DNA from: Candidatus Pseudomonas phytovorans
Lineage (GTDB): Bacteria; Pseudomonadota; Gammaproteobacteria; Pseudomonadales; Pseudomonadaceae
NCBI GenBank assembly: GCA_029202525.1
Contig: CP119325.1
Location: 3,198,001 to 3,262,000 of the forward strand
DNA: 64,000 nucleotides
Direction: 5' to 3'
Shown: positions 26,346-34,439 of the stretch, piece by piece
Position numbering within the stretch: position 1 is the stretch's first letter
How the letters are laid out: each line of letters starts with the position of its first letter
Translations under genes and position numbers: made by a program
The notes under the pieces: model-generated
Seen by the model: the letters and a program-made list of their open reading frames with translations, nothing else
The model's database searches: none
Told to the model about the DNA's origin: nothing

Positions 26346-27537
26346 CTGCTGTTCCTCTTCTTCGCGTCGTGATTTTCTCAAGCTGGGTGCCATGCTTACG
26401 GCGGCCGGCGCGCTGCCGTTGCTCTCAAGCCTGCAGGCCCGCGCCGCCGCCGAGCCGGATGCGCCGGTGCGCATCGGCTACCTGCCCATCACTGACGCCA
26501 CGCCATTGCTGGTGGCGCACAACAACGGCCTGTTCGAAGCTGAAGGCATCAAGGCCGAGCGCCCGGTACTGCTACGCAGCTGGGCGCAGGTGATCGAGGC
26601 GTTCATTTCGGGCCAGGTCAACGTCATTCACCTGCTGTCACCGATGACCGTGTGGGCGCGCTACGCCAGCAAAGTGCCGGCCAAGGTCGTAGCCTGGAAC
26701 CACGTGGGCGGTTCGGGGCTGACCGTGGCCCCGGACATTACCGAGTTGAAACAGCTCGGTGGCAAGACCGTGGCCATTCCGTTCTGGTACTCGATCCATA
26801 ATGTGGTGTTGCAGCAGATGCTCAACGACAACGGCTTGACCCCGGTGTCGAAACCAGTCAGCGCGCAACTGGCCGCTAACGAAGTCAATTTGCTGGTATT
26901 GCCGCCATCTGACATGCCACCCGCTCTGGCCAGTAAACGCATCGCCGGCTACATCGTCGCCGAGCCGTTCAACGCCCTGGCCGAGACCCTCAAGGTTGGC
27001 CGCGTGCAGCGCTTTACCGGCGATGTATGGCGCAACCACGCGTGCTGCGTGGTGTTCATGCATGAGCATGATTTGAACAACCGCCCGGAGTGGTCACAGA
27101 AAGTGGTCAATGCCATCGTCAAGGCCCAGCACTGGACCCGCGACCACCGCGCCGAAGCCGCCGCGTTGCTGTCCAGGGCCGGCCCCAACAAGTATACGCC
27201 GCACGACCCTGCAGTGCTGGCCAAGGTACTGGCCCCGGCCGCCGAGGACCGCGCCAGCTACATTGCCAGTGGTGCCATTCGCCATCAGCAATGGGATGAG
27301 AAACGCATCGACTTCCAGCCGTACCCATTCCCCAGTTACACCGAAGAGTTGGTCAAACGGCTGAAAACCACCCTGATAGAAGGTGATAACGCGTTCCTTG
27401 CCGGGCTTGACCCGGCGCAGACTGCCCGCGACCTGGTCGATGACCGCTTTGTGCGCAATGCCATTGCTGCGGTCGGAGGCCCGTCGGTGTTCGGGATTGC
27501 CGAAAACTTCGAGCGTAGCGAGGAGTTCGCCGTCTGA
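26332..27537 (+). CDS. ABC substrate-binding protein, Tat-exported, NMT1/SsuA-like
   Basis: A 401-residue periplasmic binding protein. The N-terminus has a twin-arginine motif, SRRDFLKLG, then a hydrophobic stretch and a cleavage region near ARAAAEP. Unusually, three cysteines precede the twin arginines (MCMDDCC). The mature part fits the nitrate/sulfonate/taurine (NMT1/SsuA) class: VRIGYLPITDATPLLVAHNNGLFEAEGI, then a second lobe with AGYIVAEPFNA. An ATG two codons in (26338) is an alternative start. The ORF overlaps the ATPase gene by 14 bp and the permease by one base. Tat export suggests folding or cofactor binding before secretion. The substrate is not deducible. Confidence 0.88.
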   Translation: MCMDDCCSSSSRRDFLKLGAMLTAAGALPLLSSLQARAAAEPDAPVRIGYLPITDATPLLVAHNNGLFEAEGIKAERPVLLRSWAQVIEAFISGQVNVIHLLSPMTVWARYASKVPAKVVAWNHVGGSGLTVAPDITELKQLGGKTVAIPFWYSIHNVVLQQMLNDNGLTPVSKPVSAQLAANEVNLLVLPPSDMPPALASKRIAGYIVAEPFNALAETLKVGRVQRFTGDVWRNHACCVVFMHEHDLNNRPEWSQKVVNAIVKAQHWTRDHRAEAAALLSRAGPNKYTPHDPAVLAKVLAPAAEDRASYIASGAIRHQQWDEKRIDFQPYPFPSYTEELVKRLKTTLIEGDNAFLAGLDPAQTARDLVDDRFVRNAIAAVGGPSVFGIAENFERSEEFAV

Positions 27538-28292
27538 TGCGCATGCATGTCGTACATGCCGGGCTTGGCCTGGCTGGGTTGTTGGGTTTGTTGCTGTTGT
27601 GGTGGGCCGGTGTTGCCGTATTCGGCCAGGTCGACGGCCTGTCGGCGCGCTTTTCTCCGCAGGCCACTCTCGCCAGCCTGATCGAGCTGTTGGGGCAGGG
27701 CGAGGTCTACGGGCACATCTGGGTCAGCCTCAAGCGCATCCTGGTCGGGCTGCTGCTGGCACTTTTGATTGGCGTGCCGTTGGGCTTGCTGGTGGGCAGC
27801 TACCGGCACCTGGAAGCGGCGACCACGCCGGCGTTTCAGTTTCTGCGCATGATCTCGCCTCTGTCGTGGATGCCGGTGGTGGTGATGCTGATGGGCGTGG
27901 GTGATCAGCCGATCTACTTCCTGCTGGCATTTGCCGCGTTGTGGCCGATCTTGCTGAACACTGCCGCTGGGGTAAGGCAGCTGGACCCACGCTGGCTGCA
28001 ACTGAGCCGCAGCTTGAGCGCCACCCGCTGGGAAACCTTGTGCAAGGTGATCGTGCCGGGGGTGATTGGCCATGTGCTGACCGGTGTGCGCCTGGCCATC
28101 GGGATTCTGTGGATCGTGCTGGTGCCGTGCGAAATGCTGGGGGTGAGCGCGGGGCTGGGGTACTTCATTCTTGATACCCGTGACCGGCTGGCGTATTCCG
28201 AGCTGATGGCGATGGTGCTGCTGATTGGCGTGCTGGGGTTCATGCTCGATGCCTTGGCGCGTGGGCTGCATCGGCGCTGGGTGCATGGCTGA
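27537..28292 (+). CDS. ABC transporter permease (SsuC/TauC-like)
   Basis: A 251-residue inner-membrane permease with about six transmembrane segments. The EAA-loop region (ARxLSATRWETLCKVIVPGVIGHVLTGVRLAIGILWIVLV) that docks on the ATPase is clear, as is the central LIGVPLGLLVGSYRHLEAATTP segment seen in SsuC/TauC proteins. Start codon and preceding stop share a base (TGATG). It is the last gene of the AhpD-ACAD-ABC operon; a pair of REP elements follows the stop. Confidence 0.92.
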   Translation: MRMHVVHAGLGLAGLLGLLLLWWAGVAVFGQVDGLSARFSPQATLASLIELLGQGEVYGHIWVSLKRILVGLLLALLIGVPLGLLVGSYRHLEAATTPAFQFLRMISPLSWMPVVVMLMGVGDQPIYFLLAFAALWPILLNTAAGVRQLDPRWLQLSRSLSATRWETLCKVIVPGVIGHVLTGVRLAIGILWIVLVPCEMLGVSAGLGYFILDTRDRLAYSELMAMVLLIGVLGFMLDALARGLHRRWVHG

Positions 28293-28303
28293 CGGGCCAG
28301 TGG

Positions 28304-28398
28304 GGCTTCTTCGCGGGCTTGCCCGCTCCCACAGGTACTTCACCGCCCTTGGGCCTGATGGTATCCCTGTGGGAGCGGGCAAGCCCGCGAAGAGGCCC
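28304..28398. repeat. Inverted REP pair (BIME)
   Basis: Two copies in opposite orientation of the P. putida REP sequence TTCGCGGGCTTGCCCGCTCC (28304-28334 and complement 28366-28398) fill the space between the ABC permease and the convergent GNAT gene. Each can form a hairpin and may act as terminator or gyrase/RNA-stability element. Confidence 0.9.
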
Positions 28399-28403
28399 TC
28401 GGA

Positions 28404-29090
28404 TCAATGCACCGTCTTGCGCTGCCGTACACATTCCAGCGCCTGAGCAGCCAGCTCATCCAGCCGCTCATCGCGCATCTGCTCCGCTTCGATCATCGCA
28501 TCCTCACCCTGCTGGTTAAGCAGGTAGGTATGAATCTGCAGCACTTCAGCCGTCTGATAAATCGGTGCAATGTCCAGGCGCCCGATCAGCGCATCACTGG
28601 CCTGGCCGGTACTGCTCATCAGCACCTGTGGTCCATTGGCGGCCACCACTTGCATACCCATGGTCTCGAACCACGGCACCTGGCTGGCAAAGGCATTCAG
28701 TTCCACGCAGGCATGGCGAGCCTGCAGGTCGCCCAGCAGGGCGCGGGCGATGCCCTGGCGGCGATGGCTGGCGCGCACGGCAAGAAACGCCAACGAGCAA
28801 GCCTGCTTGTCGTCCCCTGCCGGCAGCGACAGGGCAAAACCCAGCAACTGGTCAGGCGCCTCGGCATCCAGTGCAAGGGTCAGTGCCACGGCGAGGCCGC
28901 GGGTGCCATCCAGCGCTTGGAGGTACTGGTGCACCTCCATGCCGACGCCGTACTGATACAGCGGATACAGCGGGTTGTCGGCGGTAATGGCGACACTGCT
29001 CAGTTCGCCGACATTGTGGATCACCAGTTCGCGGATCTGGTTCTGAAAAGATTCGGGCGGCACGCTGTCGAGGCGGCTCAGGATGAACAT
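28404..29090 (-). CDS. GNAT-family N-acetyltransferase
   Basis: A 228-residue protein. The acetyl-CoA-binding motif of the GNAT fold is visible as LAVRASHRRQGIARALLGDL (R/Q-x-x-G-x-G/A pattern), preceded by a beta strand CSLAFLAV. The substrate is unknown. A C-terminal ~60-residue extension (HTYLLNQQGEDAMIEAEQM...) is helical and not part of the GNAT core. The gene is 80 bp downstream of argC on the same strand and is probably co-transcribed with it. Acetylation linked to arginine metabolism is possible but only positional. Confidence 0.85.
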   Translation of the reverse strand: MFILSRLDSVPPESFQNQIRELVIHNVGELSSVAITADNPLYPLYQYGVGMEVHQYLQALDGTRGLAVALTLALDAEAPDQLLGFALSLPAGDDKQACSLAFLAVRASHRRQGIARALLGDLQARHACVELNAFASQVPWFETMGMQVVAANGPQVLMSSTGQASDALIGRLDIAPIYQTAEVLQIHTYLLNQQGEDAMIEAEQMRDERLDELAAQALECVRQRKTVH

Positions 29091-29170
29091 CGGGGGGCAG
29101 GCTCCGGCGGGTGGGGATACAGCCCGGGCCAGGTTGGCGCGGGCTGTACATTCTAACCGGTTTTATTCTG

Positions 29171-30112
29171 TCAGCCTTGTCGCTGTATCGCACCGAGCAT
29201 CAGGTCGAGGTTTTGCACGGCCGCGCCAGATGCACCTTTGCCCAGGTTGTCGAACACCGCGGTCAGCAGTACCTGGCCATGCTCGGGGTTGGCATACAGC
29301 GCCAGGCGCAGGTTGTTGCTGTCGTTCAGTGCCTCGGGGTCAAGGTTTGCGGCTGCGCCTTGCTGATGCAGCGGCATCACCTGGACGTGGCGGGCACCCT
29401 GGTAGTGCTGTTCCAGGCACGCCTGCAGCTGTTCGGCGCTGACCTGGCCGGGCAGCAGGCGCAATTGCAGCGGGATGCTCAGCACGATTCCCTGGCGGTA
29501 GGCACCGTAGCCGGGCATGAACAGCGGCCGTGCCGACAGCCCTGCGTGTTGCTGGATTTCCGGTACGTGCTTGTGTGCCAGCTCCAGCCCATACAGTTGC
29601 AGGACCGGGGCGTTGCCGGCACCTGGTTGTTCGTGGCGCTCGACGGCCGCGCGGCCACCACCGGAATAGCCGGAGATGGCATGGATGCCCAGTGGGTAGT
29701 CGGCGGGCAGTAACCCGGCCTTGACCAGCGGGCGTAGGAGGGCGATGGCGCCAGTGGGGTAGCAGCCCGGGTTGCTGACGCGCTTGCTTTGGGCAATGCG
29801 TTCGGCTTGCTGGTGGTCGAGTTCCGGCAGGCCGTAGACCCAGCCCGGGGTGGTGCGGTGCGCGGAGCTGGCGTCGATCACCCGCACTTGCGGGTTGACG
29901 ATCGCCGCTACAGCCTCGCGGGCGGCGTCGTCAGGCAGGCACAGCAGGGCGATGTCGGCACTGTTGATGGCCTCGCGGCGGCGCTGCGGGTCTTTGCGCT
30001 CGGCCTCGGGCAGGGTGAGCAGTTGCAGGTCGCTGCGGCCTTGCAGGCGGGCATGGATTTGCAGGCCGGTGGTGCCTTGGTCGCCGTCGATGAATACAAC
30101 AGGAGTGTGCAT
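29171..30112 (-). CDS. argC: N-acetyl-gamma-glutamyl-phosphate reductase, short (type 2)
   Basis: A 313-residue enzyme of arginine biosynthesis that reduces N-acetylglutamyl phosphate to the semialdehyde with NADPH. The N-terminal VVFIDGDQGTTGLQI is the atypical dinucleotide-binding motif of the short AGPR class. The catalytic Cys is in RVSNPGCYPTGA, and the family histidine region HAISGYSGGGR is present. The length matches type 2 (about 310) rather than type 1 (about 345); Pseudomonas often carries both. Start 30112 is the ATG next to the divergent LysR gene. Confidence 0.92.
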   Translation of the reverse strand: MHTPVVFIDGDQGTTGLQIHARLQGRSDLQLLTLPEAERKDPQRRREAINSADIALLCLPDDAAREAVAAIVNPQVRVIDASSAHRTTPGWVYGLPELDHQQAERIAQSKRVSNPGCYPTGAIALLRPLVKAGLLPADYPLGIHAISGYSGGGRAAVERHEQPGAGNAPVLQLYGLELAHKHVPEIQQHAGLSARPLFMPGYGAYRQGIVLSIPLQLRLLPGQVSAEQLQACLEQHYQGARHVQVMPLHQQGAAANLDPEALNDSNNLRLALYANPEHGQVLLTAVFDNLGKGASGAAVQNLDLMLGAIQRQG

Positions 30113-30192
30113 GGTCAGGTCCGGTTGGAAAAAGTTGGGCTATGCTCGCCTGTGGCCTTGGTAATGAAAATTTGAATATGATGACCGATGTA

Positions 30193-30207
30193 TTCAGTTT
30201 TCCTGAA
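30193..30207. promoter_or_regulatory. Possible LysR-type binding dyad
   Basis: TTCAG-N5-CTGAA lies in the 110-bp region between argC and the divergent LysR gene, 15 bp before the LysR start codon. A small dyad in this position is where an LTTR would bind to control itself and argC. Weak evidence. Confidence 0.3.
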
Positions 30208-30222
30208 GGATCGGTACTGACC

Positions 30223-31104
30223 ATGCGCGAAATCAGCCTCGACCGCCTCCGTACCCTGGTAGTCATCAGCGACCTGGGCTCCTTTGCCGAGGCCGCCCGC
30301 CAGCTCAACCTGGCACCGCCCACCATCAGCCTGCATGTGGCCGAACTAGAGGCGCGTATCGGCGCCCCGTTGCTTGGTCGCACCCGCGGCCAGGTGCGCC
30401 CCACGGCCATTGGTGAAACACTGCTGGCCCGTGCCCGGCGGCTGCTGGCTGACGCCGACCTGGCGCTGGACGAAGTGCGCCGTCAGGTGCAGGGGCTGAC
30501 CGGGCGGGTACGCCTGGGGGCGTCTACGGGTGCCATCGCCCACTTGTTGCCACAGGCGCTGGAGCACTTGCGTGTGGACCATCCGGGGATCGACGTGCAG
30601 GTACAAGTGCTCACGTCCCAGGCGTCGCTGGCGCGATTGCGTGAAGGGACGCTGGATATCGGCCTGGTGGCTTTGCCGCAGGTGGCCGGCAAAGGGCTGA
30701 CGGTTACCCCTTGGCGGCGCGACCCGATCCTGGCCTACGTGCCGGCCGACTGGCAGCCGCCAGCGAAGGTCACGCCGGCCTGGCTGGCGCAGCGGGCATT
30801 GATCCTCAACGACAGCACTACCCAGCTGTCGCGGGTGACCGGCGAGTGGTTCGCGGCAGCGGGGATGTACCCCGAGCCGCGGATCGAGTTGAATTACAAC
30901 GATGCGATCAAGAGCCTGGTCGGGGCCGGGTACGGCGCGACGTTGCTGCCGCAGGAAGGTGAGGTGCCCGAGCTGGACCGGCGCATCGCGCGCCGTCCAT
31001 TGCGACCAGGGCTGTGGCGGCAACTGGGCATCGCCTGCCGGGAGGGGCAGGTGGAACGGGCCACGGGGTATGTGTTGCAGGCGTTGGAGCGGCTGCGGCA
31101 GTGA
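30223..31104 (+). CDS. LysR-family transcriptional regulator (next to argC)
   Basis: A 293-residue LTTR. The N-terminal HTH reads LDRLRTLVVISDLGSFAEAARQLNLAPPTISLHVAELE, and a type 2 periplasmic-binding-like effector domain follows from about residue 90. I chose the ATG at 30223 because LTTRs begin a few residues before the first helix. Two in-frame ATGs at 30178 and 30181 would add 14-15 residues but have no clear ribosome-binding site. The gene is divergent from argC-GNAT and is likely to regulate it. The effector is unknown. Confidence 0.88.
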   Translation: MREISLDRLRTLVVISDLGSFAEAARQLNLAPPTISLHVAELEARIGAPLLGRTRGQVRPTAIGETLLARARRLLADADLALDEVRRQVQGLTGRVRLGASTGAIAHLLPQALEHLRVDHPGIDVQVQVLTSQASLARLREGTLDIGLVALPQVAGKGLTVTPWRRDPILAYVPADWQPPAKVTPAWLAQRALILNDSTTQLSRVTGEWFAAAGMYPEPRIELNYNDAIKSLVGAGYGATLLPQEGEVPELDRRIARRPLRPGLWRQLGIACREGQVERATGYVLQALERLRQ

Positions 31105-31115
31105 GGGCCCCGGGT

Positions 31116-31322
31116 TCAACCCCGCTCTCGCGCCCGGACTGCGGTCACCGTCTCCCCACCTACACCCCAGTTGTCGGTTGGCACTTCCTCGATTACCACA
31201 AACGTACTGGCCGGGGGCTTGCCCAGCACCTCGTGCAATAGGCGCGTCGTCTCTTCGATGAGCTGGCGCTTCTGCTCGGCAGTAACCCCTTCATCGGTTA
31301 CACGGATATGAACATAGGGCAT
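31116..31322 (-). CDS. 4-oxalocrotonate tautomerase-family protein
   Basis: A 68-residue tautomerase subunit. After removal of Met1 the catalytic base Pro1 is exposed (MPYVHIRVTDEGVT). The rest follows the beta-alpha-beta pattern (AEQKRQLIEETTRLLHEVLGKPP, TFVVIEEVPTDNWGVGG). Proteins of this size assemble as hexamers with active sites at subunit interfaces. It is 18 bp downstream of an SDR gene on the same strand, so the two probably work in one pathway. The substrate is unknown. Confidence 0.9.
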   Translation of the reverse strand: MPYVHIRVTDEGVTAEQKRQLIEETTRLLHEVLGKPPASTFVVIEEVPTDNWGVGGETVTAVRARERG

Positions 31323-31340
31323 GGCTGCGTGCTCCTCGGA

Positions 31341-32075
31341 TCAGTGCCAGGTGCCAGCGGTGCTACCGCCATCCACGGGCAAAATCACGCCGCTGACGAA
31401 ACGCGAGTCGGCCAGATACAGCACCGCGTCTACCACGTCCTGGGGCGAACCGGTGCGGCCACTTGGCGACAGCGCGCCCATCCCCTGCACATTGTCGCCG
31501 TGCAGCGGTGTTGCGATGATCCCTGGCGCCACGGCATTCACCTGCACGCCGCTGGCTGCCAGTTCCAGCGCAAGGCCCTTCACCGCCTGGTTCAGGCCAC
31601 CTTTGACCAGCACCGGCAGCAGGGCCGGCACGCGGGTATCCGGTTGCAGGGCGATGGAGGCGGTGATGGCGATGATCTGCCCGTGTCCTTGGCTGGCCAT
31701 GATCCGCGCCGCTTCCTGGGCCGGGTAGAAGAAACCCTTGAGGTTGGTGCCGACCAGGGCGTCGACATCGGCCTCGCTGTACTCGACAAACGGTTTGGCA
31801 ATGAAGATGCCGGCGTTGTTTATCAGGATATCTACGCTACCAAAGGTTTGCAGGGCGGCAGCGAACAGCCGCTGCGCCGTTTCGGCTTGCGCAATGTCGC
31901 CCGCCACGCCGATGAAGCTCGAGGGGTTGCCGAGGCGGGCGGCGGCCTGCTCCAGGCGTGACTGGCTGCGGGCATTGCCGACCACGTTGTCGCCGCGTTC
32001 GAGGAAGGCCTCGGCCAGGGCAAACCCCAGGCCGCTGGAGGCTCCAGTAATAATGACGGTGCTTGGCTTGTTCAT
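31341..32075 (-). CDS. SDR-family oxidoreductase lacking the catalytic tyrosine
   Basis: A 244-residue classical-length SDR. The cofactor motif TGASSGLG is near residue 10, DILINNAGIF in the middle, Ser140 lies in ITASIAL, and PVDGGS near the C-terminus. The YxxxK active site is altered. Lys158 (VLVKGG) is present, but the residues where Tyr should be are Leu153-Pro154. The enzyme may therefore be a reductase with another proton donor or a non-catalytic relative. Start at 32075 is the ATG nearest the fold's first strand. It is upstream of the tautomerase and divergent from a LysR regulator. Confidence 0.85.
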   Translation of the reverse strand: MNKPSTVIITGASSGLGFALAEAFLERGDNVVGNARSQSRLEQAAARLGNPSSFIGVAGDIAQAETAQRLFAAALQTFGSVDILINNAGIFIAKPFVEYSEADVDALVGTNLKGFFYPAQEAARIMASQGHGQIIAITASIALQPDTRVPALLPVLVKGGLNQAVKGLALELAASGVQVNAVAPGIIATPLHGDNVQGMGALSPSGRTGSPQDVVDAVLYLADSRFVSGVILPVDGGSTAGTWH

Positions 32076-32166
32076 GTGCGGGTTCTCCAGTGAAGTGAGC
32101 CACAGGCTCGGTGTGGGGTCACTGTAGGTCGCTATCTGCACTTGAAAAATGGGGCGCAAAGCATTT

Positions 32167-32192
32167 CAATCGATACATCATGTAATCAATCG
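32167..32192. promoter_or_regulatory. Repeat cluster in the SDR / LysR divergent region
   Basis: Direct repeats of CAATCG at 32167 and 32187, exactly 20 bp apart, flank a small ACAT-c-ATGT dyad. The cluster is just upstream of the LysR start (32200). It is a plausible LTTR site for control of itself and the SDR-tautomerase pair. Confidence 0.35.
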
Positions 32193-32199
32193 AGCCACC

Positions 32200-33120
32200 A
32201 TGACCCGCCATTTTGATGACCTGCAACTGGGCAGCCTGGAGCTGTTTTGCCTGGCCGCCGACAGCGGCAGCTTCACTGCTGCCGCCACAGAGGCCGGCAT
32301 CACCCCGGCAGCAGTCAGCCGCAGCGTGGCGCGGCTGGAAGAGCGCCTTGGTGTGCGCCTGTTCGTGCGCACCACCCGGCAAATGCGCTTGTCCGCCGCT
32401 GGCCAGGTTTACTACCAGCAATGTCGGCTGGCACTGGGGCAACTGGTCGAGGCCGAACGCCAGGTCACGGGTGGCCAGGTCGAGCCGAGCGGCCGCCTGC
32501 GCATCAGTGCGCCAACGCCCTATGCCCATCATCGGCTGCTGCCATTGCTGCCGCGTTTTCGCCAGCGCTATCCAAAGGTGCAAGTGGATGTGCATGTCAG
32601 CAACCGCAACGTGGACTTTGCCGAAGAGCCGTTCGACCTGGCCATTCGTGGCCGCGAGCCGGCCGATTCACGCCTGGTCGCACGCCGCCTGGAGGATGCC
32701 GAGCTAATAGTGGTGGCCACCCCGGGCTACCTGGCCCGCGCCAGCACGCCGCAAACGCTGGAGGACTTGCAGCAGCACGAGTGCATCCAGTTTGAAATGC
32801 CCAGCAGCGGCCGCCGCCCGCCGTGGAGCTTTCGCCAGGATGGCCGCCTGGTGGAACTCGAAACCCAGGGCGCGTTCACCTGCCTGGGCGATTTTCTTGC
32901 CACGGCCACGCTGGTACGCCATGGCGGTGGGCTGATGCAGGCCTACCGGTTTACCGTGCAGGATGCACTGGCCACGGGTGAGCTGGTGGAGGTGCTTACC
33001 GAGTTTGGCGGGACCTCGCGGCCATTCTTGCTGATCTACCCCCAGGCCCGGCACATGCCGCAACGGGTGCGGGTTTTCATCGACTTCCTGTTCGCCGAGA
33101 CCGGTTTACCGCTGGGCTGA
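32200..33120 (+). CDS. LysR-family transcriptional regulator (next to SDR-tautomerase)
   Basis: A 306-residue LTTR of the CrgA/DsdC-like group. The HTH is LGSLELFCLAADSGSFTAAATEAGITPAAVSRSVARLEERLGVRLF. The effector domain contains the typical FDLAIRGREPADSRLVARRL segment. Start at 32200 directly precedes the first helix. It is divergent from the SDR gene across 124 bp and presumably controls it. The ligand is unknown. Confidence 0.9.
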   Translation: MTRHFDDLQLGSLELFCLAADSGSFTAAATEAGITPAAVSRSVARLEERLGVRLFVRTTRQMRLSAAGQVYYQQCRLALGQLVEAERQVTGGQVEPSGRLRISAPTPYAHHRLLPLLPRFRQRYPKVQVDVHVSNRNVDFAEEPFDLAIRGREPADSRLVARRLEDAELIVVATPGYLARASTPQTLEDLQQHECIQFEMPSSGRRPPWSFRQDGRLVELETQGAFTCLGDFLATATLVRHGGGLMQAYRFTVQDALATGELVEVLTEFGGTSRPFLLIYPQARHMPQRVRVFIDFLFAETGLPLG

Positions 33121-33214
33121 AGCGCTGCGCTACAGGAATCGGCCAACTATGCTTTTCGCTGCGTCGAGCCGAATACACCTCGACGAACCCTATGGTTTTC
33201 CAGGAGAACGCTCC

Positions 33215-33493
33215 ATGAAATCCACAAAATGCATACCTTTGTTGGTGATTGCTTCTGTGCTGAGTTTTGCTGCCCATGCTGATGACTCGGCGGCCACCAA
33301 CTGCGAAGCCAAGATCAAGCAGCTTGAGGACTTCCACAAGGCGAGTGGTCAGGCGATGCATGGCGGTATGGCCCATGACTTCAAAGTGCATCTGCAAACT
33401 GCGAAGGATGCTCAGAAAAAGGGTGATATGGCTCAATGTAACGCCTCAGCGGGGCAAGCCAAGGCCATCTATGACAAGGCGCGTAGCAGGTAA
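33215..33493 (+). CDS. Small periplasmic protein of unknown function
   Basis: A 92-residue product with a clear signal peptide (MKSTKCIPLLVIASVLSFAAHA, cleavage after AHA). The mature part is predicted helical and holds two cysteines (TNCEAK and AQCNAS) that could pair in the periplasm. CAGGAG precedes the ATG. I do not recognise a named family. It is followed at once by a hairpin REP terminator and is monocistronic. Confidence 0.8.
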   Translation: MKSTKCIPLLVIASVLSFAAHADDSAATNCEAKIKQLEDFHKASGQAMHGGMAHDFKVHLQTAKDAQKKGDMAQCNASAGQAKAIYDKARSR

Positions 33494-33501
33494 GCGCTTA
33501 T

Positions 33502-33535
33502 AGGCCTCTTCGCGGGTTTACCCGCGAAGAGGCCT
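33502..33535. terminator. REP-derived perfect hairpin terminator
   Basis: AGGCCTCTTCGCGGGT-tt-ACCCGCGAAGAGGCCT is a perfect 16-bp-arm inverted repeat built from REP core sequence. It lies between the small periplasmic protein gene and the convergent SH3-domain gene. Confidence 0.85.
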
Positions 33536-33554
33536 GTGCAGGATGGCCCCGCTG

Positions 33555-34205
33555 TCAGAACCAGCGATCGTTCTTCTTCCGCCCCCGGGTCAGCGCTGGC
33601 AAAATCAGCCCCGCCAGCAGGCCCGCCCCAGCAATGCTGCCGCCATACACCATGTAGCGCATCATCACCTGCTTGTTCTCGTCACCCAGACGCGCCTGGG
33701 TATCGCGCAGGGTCGACTGGCTTTCGTCGAACTGCTCGTTCAGCGCTTTGTTGCGCGCTTCCAGTTCGTCGATCAGCTTTTTCCGTGAGTCGAGGGTTTC
33801 CTGCATGCCCTGCACGCGGCTCTTCCAGCTGTCGTCGATGGTCTTCAACTGCCCGGTCAGCTGCGCGACCTGGGCATCGAGTTGCGGCAGGCGCTCGTTC
33901 TGGCCCGGCACCGCCTGCAGGTCGTTGCTGAGTATCCACACCACATCGCCATTCTGCCCACGCACCTGGCTGTAGTTGCCCTGGGTGCCGAGCAGGGCCA
34001 GCTGTTGGCCGGACTTCAGGGTGCCGACGATTCGGTGGCCATCGGTGGGGCCGCTGCGCACATAGGTGCTCAGGCTGTCACTGACCCAGCGTGCGTCGCT
34101 GACGGGCTCTTCGGCGTGCACCGGTGCGGCAAGGGCCACCAGGGCGGCAATCAGGCCGCCGCGCAGGGCAGGGAGGACGGAAGCGGTTGGGCGGGAATCG
34201 GGCAT
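33555..34205 (-). CDS. SH3-domain membrane-anchored periplasmic protein (YgiM-like)
   Basis: A 216-residue protein. A signal peptide (cleavage near VHAEE) is followed by a bacterial SH3 domain (RWVSDSLSTYVRSGPTDGHRIVGTLKSGQQLALLG, WILSNDL). A long coiled coil spans about residues 100-175, and one C-terminal membrane helix (YGGSIAGAGLLAGLILPAL) is followed by a basic tail. This order is that of E. coli YgiM and the TIGR04211 family, thought to act at the cell envelope. Start at 34205 gives the signal peptide. Confidence 0.88.
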   Translation of the reverse strand: MPDSRPTASVLPALRGGLIAALVALAAPVHAEEPVSDARWVSDSLSTYVRSGPTDGHRIVGTLKSGQQLALLGTQGNYSQVRGQNGDVVWILSNDLQAVPGQNERLPQLDAQVAQLTGQLKTIDDSWKSRVQGMQETLDSRKKLIDELEARNKALNEQFDESQSTLRDTQARLGDENKQVMMRYMVYGGSIAGAGLLAGLILPALTRGRKKNDRWF

Positions 34206-34439
34206 GTTAGGTCTTCGCTGAAACAGGACAAAAGTAGGCCCGGTGACTGGGCCGATGAACCGGTCGGTGAGTTGACCGTCAGCCAAAGACCCATTTTTTG
34301 TAAGCAGGTTCACTACCTGATGTCGGAAATGTCTGCAGGATGTTGCAGAACCCGCCCCAGAGCGCTTCGCTGCCGATAGCCCGATTTGACCAAGGGTGGG
34401 GCTAGACTCAAGGCTTCACACACTTCATGGAGCAAGACC

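Noticed and set aside
28304..28398. CRISPR-like repeated sequence
   Set aside because: Repeats are palindromic REP units scattered between genes, not regularly spaced units with unique spacers.
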